From NCBI GenBank assembly GCA_021162285.1, contig JAGGYZ010000122.1:1-10011 (forward strand): a stretch of 10,011 bases of DNA. Reading direction: 5' to 3'. Of the stretch, positions 4,910-10,011 are shown piece by piece; position 1 is the stretch's first letter; each line of letters opens with the position of its first letter. The stretch is from Candidatus Fermentibacteraceae bacterium (GTDB lineage: Bacteria; Fermentibacterota; Fermentibacteria; Fermentibacterales; JCC-6). Both the position numbers and the translations under genes were made by a program. The notes beneath the pieces were generated by a model that saw nothing but the letters and a program-made list of their open reading frames with translations, was not told the DNA's origin and searched no databases.

Positions 4910-6537
4910 CAGCTGCTTTCCAGATGGGGAATGATCACTGTGAATACGGATCCTCCATCTTTCCTGTTTGCGGCTGTTATGGAGCCGCCCATTGCCCTTA
5001 CCAACCTTCTTGTGATAGTCAGACCCAGTCCCATACCCTCCTGGTTCTGTGCTGTTGTGTACATTGGTCTGAACACCTGCTCCGGAGGATCCGGCAAACC
5101 CTGCCCCCGATCCTGCACCTTGAATATAAAAGCATGTTCACTGGAGGAATCGGTGACTGTTACCTCAACACTTGATTCAGGTGAAAACTTCAAGGCATTG
5201 GAAAGAAGATTTTCCATTATTCTCGTAACAAGTACATCGCCACCAGGTATAGAAACATGGTCAGCAGGGATATCTGTTTTGCTGAAACTGCACGAGACCG
5301 ATCGGCTTTCACAGATTTCTCTGATAATTTCAGCAACGCTGTGTGTTTGTGTAACACTCTCAATGGAATTCTGATGAGCAAGGTTCCTGAATGCTTCCAC
5401 AATTTTTCGTGCAGAGTCAAGCTCCATTCCCGCTTCTTTCAGGATTCCCTCAATTCTCTCCGAGTCTCCTCCTCTTCCCAATAGATCCAGAAAACCGTCC
5501 AGTGCACACAGGGCATTTCCTATCTCATGGGCAACACCTCCTGAAAGAGCTCCCAGATCGGCAAGAGCACTTTCTTCCGCAAGCCTTCTTTCCAGCATCA
5601 CCGGTGCTGTAACATCTGTGACAAGCACTATTCTCTCGCCATTCTCACCCATGGTAACTTTGAAACGGAATATCCTGCCACTCTCTTCACCGTCCCACTC
5701 TGTAACGCCCTTGTTAAGGTACGGTGCCAGGTGGGCAGCAAGCCTGCTTTCTTCAATACTGCTGCCTATCCGAAAAATATCCGAAGCCTGTCTGTTCCAC
5801 TGCGAGGGGTTTCCCAGAGAATCGATAACTATCACCGAGGATCCCAGAGCTTCAAGAACCGCTCCGGACCTGGATTCTGCTGCCTCTGCCCTGTTCAGTG
5901 CTTCCAGCCTCATCTGTTCAAGCTGAACATCTCTTTCTCCAAGAAGGTCTACAAGCTTGCGGAATGAAGCATCTGCCGCCTTTGCATTGCTGCCACTGCC
6001 GCTCTGTATTCTGTCGGCTTCTCCCAGAATACTTCTAAGCGGGTCAAGAACAGTTCGTCTGAGAAATGAAGGAACCATAACAGCAGTAACGGTAAGAGCC
6101 ACCGCAAAGATCGCGAACATCAACAGTATTACCGTTTTCTCTCCCAGTACCGACGGCATTTCCATCAACAGAACAACTCTGTATCCGTAAGCGGATGTGT
6201 ATGCTATCTGATCGGCAGTTTCAAGATCATTCATGGTTATGGTTGGGTACGTCAGTATTTCGGAATCATCAAAAATTACCGCAACAGCCCGAACAGCCCC
6301 ACCGGGGATGGAAGAACTTACTATGGACTCCAGTGAACTCTGGGTGGGCCGGATACCCAGCGCCTGCGAGATGTACTCTGCCCTGGAGTAAGAAGCACTT
6401 TCCAGCGTTGTGCGGGCATCGGAAACAACCAGCCAGAGAACCAGAAAGGAAACTATAGCAGCAAGGGCTGAAGCACCTGTTACCAGGGCTGTGAGCCCCT
6501 CAACACCCAGAACAAAACGACGAGCACCGCTTTTCAA
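4909..6537 (-). CDS. Membrane sensor histidine kinase
   Basis: This 542-residue kinase should sense an external or envelope signal and phosphorylate the adjoining regulator. Two membrane helices (about 15-38 and 133-156) frame an extracytoplasmic domain of about 95 residues that I do not recognise. A HAMP-like linker with TVLDPLRSI and a predicted coiled region follow (157-225), then a PAS-like domain (about 225-312; VIVIDSLGNPSQWNRQAS). The H-box is SGGVAHEIGNAL with phosphoacceptor H337; alanine replaces the usual proline of HExxNP. The N-box is ENLLSNALKFSP (442-453), G1 is DRGQGLP (476-482) and G2 is GMGLGL (501-506). The TTG at 6537 is taken as start because it overlaps the preceding stop (TTGA), has AGAGAG upstream, and no other good start precedes the first helix. 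Its position between glycosyltransferase genes and the regulator suggests a link to cell-surface glycans, but that is inference. Confidence 0.93.
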   Translation of the reverse strand: MKSGARRFVLGVEGLTALVTGASALAAIVSFLVLWLVVSDARTTLESASYSRAEYISQALGIRPTQSSLESIVSSSIPGGAVRAVAVIFDDSEILTYPTITMNDLETADQIAYTSAYGYRVVLLMEMPSVLGEKTVILLMFAIFAVALTVTAVMVPSFLRRTVLDPLRSILGEADRIQSGSGSNAKAADASFRKLVDLLGERDVQLEQMRLEALNRAEAAESRSGAVLEALGSSVIVIDSLGNPSQWNRQASDIFRIGSSIEESRLAAHLAPYLNKGVTEWDGEESGRIFRFKVTMGENGERIVLVTDVTAPVMLERRLAEESALADLGALSGGVAHEIGNALCALDGFLDLLGRGGDSERIEGILKEAGMELDSARKIVEAFRNLAHQNSIESVTQTHSVAEIIREICESRSVSCSFSKTDIPADHVSIPGGDVLVTRIMENLLSNALKFSPESSVEVTVTDSSSEHAFIFKVQDRGQGLPDPPEQVFRPMYTTAQNQEGMGLGLTITRRLVRAMGGSITAANRKDGGSVFTVIIPHLESS

Positions 6538-7364
6538 CTTATCTCTCTTTTCCAGTTTCTGTAATTTCTGTATCCATCAACAAATGCCCTGTTTCCACTT
6601 AGAATAGATATTGCGAAGTGCAGAGGCAACCACACGGCTCTTGAAAACCTCTGTTTTGCAGTGCTGCAGTTACGGTCCATGAATATAAAACGGTTCCTCT
6701 CCCGAAGGGTCTCCGACTGCTGTGAGCTACCCATTGTTGCAGCGTGAGCATGTTCAATTACTGTATCCGCACATCTCTTCATTGCGTATCCCGCTCTGTG
6801 CATTCTTACGCCCAGATCCGTGTCTTCCCAGTAGATAGGCGCGTAAGCCGAGCTGAACCCCTCAAGCTCCTCCCAGACGCTTCGTTTCCAGACGGCACAG
6901 GCTCCTGAAGGATAGTCTTCACCGCTTATTTTTTCCCCGGTAACAGCAAGCCCGCGTACAAATGCCCACCTGAAACTGCCGTCATCTGAACCGTCAGGCC
7001 TGATGATTGATGGTACCACCACGGCAACATTCCCTTCAGATTGCTCCAGTTCTTCAACAAGCCTTCTGAAAGAACCTTTCGAGGGTACCGTATCGTTGTT
7101 AAGAAGCATAAGGAAACTGCCTCCGGCGGTGGACATGCCCAGGTTTACAGCATGGCAGAAACCGGGATTTCCGGTTCTCTTCAAAACTGTAACTTCGGGA
7201 AACAGGGCTGGAAGCCTCTCCGAAGTGCCGTCGTCGGAACAATCATCAACCACTATCACCTCAGCCTGAACTGCAGCAGCTTCCCTAAGAATTGCAGGAA
7301 GATACTTTTTAAGAATAGGGAAACCGTTTCTTGAGGGTATTACCACAGACAGCTGTTCTTTCAC
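6534..7364 (-). CDS. Family 2 glycosyltransferase
   Basis: A 276-residue GT-A fold enzyme, probably transferring a sugar from a nucleotide donor onto a lipid-linked or surface polysaccharide acceptor on the cytoplasmic face. Visible motifs are VVIPSRNG (7-14), VIVVDDCSDDGT (36-47), GNPGFCHAVNLG (65-76, typical of rhamnosyltransferase-like GT2 members), the metal-binding LLNNDTVPS with D91, SGACAVWKRSVWEELEGF (153-170) and the acidic YWEDTDLGVRMHRAGY (178-193). The conserved C-terminal RNRFIF comes next. Donor and acceptor cannot be told from sequence. The start is a GTG at 7364 that overlaps the upstream stop (GTGA), with AGGTG a few bases before it. Length and motifs look complete. The gene sits between a GT-C-like membrane protein and a sensor kinase. 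Confidence 0.9.
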   Translation of the reverse strand: MKEQLSVVIPSRNGFPILKKYLPAILREAAAVQAEVIVVDDCSDDGTSERLPALFPEVTVLKRTGNPGFCHAVNLGMSTAGGSFLMLLNNDTVPSKGSFRRLVEELEQSEGNVAVVVPSIIRPDGSDDGSFRWAFVRGLAVTGEKISGEDYPSGACAVWKRSVWEELEGFSSAYAPIYWEDTDLGVRMHRAGYAMKRCADTVIEHAHAATMGSSQQSETLRERNRFIFMDRNCSTAKQRFSRAVWLPLHFAISILSGNRAFVDGYRNYRNWKREIS

Positions 7365-9364
7365 CGCGCACCTGCTTCACAGGAAATATCTATTCTGTCT
7401 ATATAAACAGGAGGTCCACTGCTGTGTGTAAGCAGAACTGTTCCACCTGAAACATCGGTGCTGTCAAGAACAAACTGGAAAGTTTCCATCTGTCTGTTTT
7501 CCGGCCAGTCGGGAAGCACCCTCTCTGTTCTGCCAACGGAGTTGTAAAGAGAAGGTAGCGTAATTATGGATGTTTCAACTGTTACAAACCTGTTTCCTAT
7601 CTGCAGAACACCTCCGCCACCGGACATCTGAATCAGCAGAGTGTTCCCAGGTTCAACCCCGGGCAGCAGAACCGACTGACCAGCCTCTCCGAGTTCCAGC
7701 AGTCTCTCCCTGCTGTTGAACCAGAACATTCTTTCCGTGGGGTCGGCAATGTACGGGTAAAGCCGTGCTCCCTGCACGATTTCCGGAGGAAGATCTTCAG
7801 CTTCGTACCCTGCAGGCTTAAGAGTAAGAAGAAAAACAGCAGCAAGAACTATTACCGGAGCCAGATTCCTGTAGTTTTTTGCTTTGATGACAACAGTAAT
7901 CATGGAAAGCGCAAGAAACAGGGCGGTAAGGAGATAAGCAGTTCCGCCCCTTATCATTGAAAACCCTGTTGAAACGCCCAGAAATGTAAGTATGCTGTCC
8001 GTTCCGTCGGCATAGTTGTAGCGGCAAAACGGGTAAGCGGAAACTATGGCGGAAACGGCAATCGACAGCACCACCAGAAGTGTTGTTTCACGCCTGTTCC
8101 ACACATACATCAGCCCTGCTGCAAACAGTGGCATAATTGGTACAAACATCCTTCCTGCAGGTGCAGGAAGACCGTGCCATCCGGAACCCAGCCACACGAT
8201 GAGAACAATCCAGTAAAGTACCGACGGGATCACAAGTCTCTTGAATCTGGAAGGCTGCTGTTTTGCCAGAATAAACAATCCGGGTATGGCGGCAAGAACC
8301 CACGGAGCCCTGAAAACAAACCCCGCCTCCGGGTCAAACAGACTCCACCCGGCTTCTGAAAGAGTTGCCAGGGGTCTCTGGAACAGATTCACTTCTATAA
8401 GATGAAACGCCTCAATGTTCCCGTACCTGCTCCAGAACACTAAACCGCCAATCAGATACCGGTCTGCAATCAGTACAGCAACTCCAGCCAGAATCCAGAT
8501 TGCAGGGGTCAGCCACTTTCCCTTCCTGGCAGGCATACACGCATACTCCGCAACAAGAATACCTGCTGCAAGGCCGAAGTAGCGCATCTTCAGCGCAACC
8601 AGAACAAGTGCGATGGCAAACCGCAAGGCTGTCCATTTTCTGCCTTCAGGGAGCAGAACAGCCACAGTAAACAGCAGCAGAGCCATCCATCCAGTCATGG
8701 CCAGACCGAAAACGGAAAACCCCGGATAAAGCAGGGCAGCAGCCACTGCAACGGCCGGGTTCGTTAATCTGGCCAGAGCCAGAACCCCCACAAGAGCCAG
8801 AATGACAGGCACAATCCGCAGACCGTTCTCACCTGCCAGAAGCCCTGGAGAAACAACAAGTGGAAAAAGCGGCGTGTGGTGGCCCTCGCTGCTGCTTATA
8901 TCGCCTGCTCTGAAATGAACCTCAGAAAACCTGCCTGCTGTAATGCCGCTGAGCCTGGAAGCCTGTTCTGCAAACCGTACCTCGTCACCGTTTATCTCTG
9001 CCGATAACACAGAAAGTGCCAGAACGGGAAGCACTGCTCTGACTACACCGTACTTTACCTTTAGAGCAATGGATATTCCCCATGCAATAAGACCGGCAGC
9101 AGGCAGTGCTGCTGCAAGACGCCACCCATAGGGATGAAGCATCCACAGCCATGCACCTGCGGTAAAACTTAGTACCAGCGGTACAAACCATTTTTCCGTG
9201 TGTGCTCTGCCATTAAGTATGGCTGCCAGAAGCCAGGCTGCCGGAATAATACGACCGGAGAAGCCAGGATCAGGCATTCCGGCCAGACGCCAGGCTGCAA
9301 ATATCCATGCTGAAAAAACAGCCATTGCCACTGAACCGCTGTAGTTCTTCAGAATGCTCTTCAC
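7361..9364 (-). CDS. Polytopic membrane protein, GT-C-type glycosyltransferase-like
   Basis: The 667-residue protein has about a dozen hydrophobic segments up to residue 520, then a hydrophilic, strand-rich tail of roughly 145 residues. Features of lipid-sugar-dependent GT-C (PMT/ArnT-like) enzymes are visible: an acidic pair after the early helices in INGDEVRFAEQASRL (124-138, D127/E128), a further D155, and GHHTPLFPLVV (161-171). Later come SLFDPEAGFVFRAPWVL (341-357) and GWHGLPAPAGRMFVPIMPLF (395-414), which resemble the LFDP..G...AP and GR.F.P..P segments of annotated GT39-like proteins. The acidic loop would face the periplasm and use a polyprenyl-phosphate sugar. Assignment is by pattern memory; an O-antigen ligase or other membrane glycan enzyme is possible. 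The start is a GTG at 9364 overlapping the upstream stop (GTGA), with GGAGGTGA at 9371-9378. The tail may be a carbohydrate-binding-like beta domain. Confidence 0.7.
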   Translation of the reverse strand: MKSILKNYSGSVAMAVFSAWIFAAWRLAGMPDPGFSGRIIPAAWLLAAILNGRAHTEKWFVPLVLSFTAGAWLWMLHPYGWRLAAALPAAGLIAWGISIALKVKYGVVRAVLPVLALSVLSAEINGDEVRFAEQASRLSGITAGRFSEVHFRAGDISSSEGHHTPLFPLVVSPGLLAGENGLRIVPVILALVGVLALARLTNPAVAVAAALLYPGFSVFGLAMTGWMALLLFTVAVLLPEGRKWTALRFAIALVLVALKMRYFGLAAGILVAEYACMPARKGKWLTPAIWILAGVAVLIADRYLIGGLVFWSRYGNIEAFHLIEVNLFQRPLATLSEAGWSLFDPEAGFVFRAPWVLAAIPGLFILAKQQPSRFKRLVIPSVLYWIVLIVWLGSGWHGLPAPAGRMFVPIMPLFAAGLMYVWNRRETTLLVVLSIAVSAIVSAYPFCRYNYADGTDSILTFLGVSTGFSMIRGGTAYLLTALFLALSMITVVIKAKNYRNLAPVIVLAAVFLLTLKPAGYEAEDLPPEIVQGARLYPYIADPTERMFWFNSRERLLELGEAGQSVLLPGVEPGNTLLIQMSGGGGVLQIGNRFVTVETSIITLPSLYNSVGRTERVLPDWPENRQMETFQFVLDSTDVSGGTVLLTHSSGPPVYIDRIDISCEAGAR

Positions 9365-10011
9365 AGCAGTTCACCTCCGGAAGCAGCGTGAACTGCAGTA
9401 TGATTGAACGGCTCGAATTCCTTAAGCAGTGAAATGGTGAGTGTATCACCGGGAGTTACTGTAAAACTGAGTGTGTCTGTTCCTGCAGGAAGTATCAGCA
9501 TTTCCTCCCGGAGTTCAACGGCCATCATGGGAATTGAATCTCTGACACCGCCTGCTTCAATGGCAATCCACACTGCCCATGTACCTTCAAACGGAGCAGG
9601 AAGCAAAACTTCTGTAACAGATGTATTGAGCTCTGGAATACTGTATGACAGAATACCATCTGAAATGGATGAGCTGGCCACAACCGGAGCTGCAGGCAAC
9701 TGCCCGGGCAGACCGGTAAAAAACACTGAAAAAACAAAACCTGCAGGAATAAGCAGGTATTTATAGCGTCTCCACCCTGTAAGAGCGGCCACAGCAGCAG
9801 TTACTGCCAGTGGAACGGAAAGTGAAACCGGCAGGAACCACAGTGTTGATACAACCACAATAAAACCGGTAATCCTTAGTTTCATCTGTTTTCCGGTCAC
9901 AGTGGCAACCATACCGGCCACCAGCAGCGCCCAGGGCATGAACTCCCGGGAGAGAAGACCGATCACTGAACAGCCAAGCACAAGAGGAAACATGGCAGTT
10001 CCCCCAGCCAA
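9361..10011 (-). CDS. Membrane protein with C-terminal extracytoplasmic domain, C-terminal part only
   Basis: The frame is open from the right edge, so the true start lies outside; the TTG at the very edge should not be read as a start. The 216 visible residues hold about four or five hydrophobic segments up to residue 110 (for example FPLVLGCSVIGLL, FIVVVSTLWFLPVS and LLIPAGFVFSVFF). A region of about 100 residues rich in beta-forming and small residues follows, including LPAGTDTLSFTVTPGDTLTI. I do not recognise the family. The layout, with membrane helices first and a strand-rich outer tail last, mirrors that of the next gene, a GT-C-like protein, to which it is coupled by a GTGA overlap. 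A role in surface glycan assembly is suggested by neighbours only. Confidence 0.6.
   Translation of the reverse strand: MAGGTAMFPLVLGCSVIGLLSREFMPWALLVAGMVATVTGKQMKLRITGFIVVVSTLWFLPVSLSVPLAVTAAVAALTGWRRYKYLLIPAGFVFSVFFTGLPGQLPAAPVVASSSISDGILSYSIPELNTSVTEVLLPAPFEGTWAVWIAIEAGGVRDSIPMMAVELREEMLILPAGTDTLSFTVTPGDTLTISLLKEFEPFNHTAVHAASGGELL
9371..9378 (-). promoter_or_regulatory. Ribosome binding site that fixes the GTG start of the GT-C-like gene
   Basis: The minus strand carries GGAGGTGA six bases before the GTG at 9364. This supports the non-ATG start, which overlaps the stop of the preceding gene as GTGA. Confidence 0.65.

Noticed and set aside
5720..5745. TGGCAC plus TTGC on the minus strand as a sigma-54 promoter
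   Set aside because: The two elements are in the wrong order (TTGC precedes TGGCAC) and lie inside the kinase gene.
10009..10011. TTG at the right edge as start of the partial membrane protein
   Set aside because: It is simply the edge of the window; the frame is open with no ribosome binding site visible, and the protein begins in mid-membrane region.

Overview
The window comes from a bacterium with an inner membrane, two-component signalling and sigma-54-type enhancer-binding regulation. This points to a Gram-negative-type or deep-branching candidate lineage, but nothing seen fixes the taxon. Coding density is very high and every confidently identified gene lies on the minus strand, so the window reads from right to left in transcription order.

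From about 10011 down to 1213 there is one continuous run of nine genes, with junctions that overlap or are 8 bp apart: a partial multi-pass membrane protein (open at the right edge), a large polytopic GT-C-like membrane glycosyltransferase, a GT2-family glycosyltransferase, a membrane sensor histidine kinase, its NtrC-type response regulator, then queC, queE, queD and folE2. The last four encode the whole route from GTP to preQ0 (7-cyano-7-deazaguanine), the precursor of queuosine in tRNA and of other deazapurines. FolE2 makes dihydroneopterin triphosphate from GTP, QueD converts it to 6-carboxytetrahydropterin, QueE rearranges that to 7-carboxy-7-deazaguanine, and QueC makes the nitrile. No queF or tgt is in the window. 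Six of the eight junctions are start/stop overlaps of 1 or 4 nt, several using GTG or TTG starts, so the whole run is probably one translationally coupled transcript whose promoter lies beyond the right edge.

Between 1212 and 556 lies a small, apparently disrupted locus. A 53-codon signal-peptide ORF has a strong ribosome binding site. It is followed in another frame by a cysteine-containing segment and two hydrophobic helices. The two parts fit together as one protein of about 117 residues if a single base is missing. A candidate promoter precedes it. The same gap holds a 35-codon plus-strand ORF with a perfect AGGAGG, which may be chance.

At the left end (555 to 1, running off the window) is the N-terminal quarter of tex, the conserved S1-domain RNA-binding factor, with its own TTGACA-containing promoter candidate. 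No tRNA, rRNA, CRISPR array, insertion sequence or convincing terminator was seen. There is no gene-free stretch longer than 300 bases.
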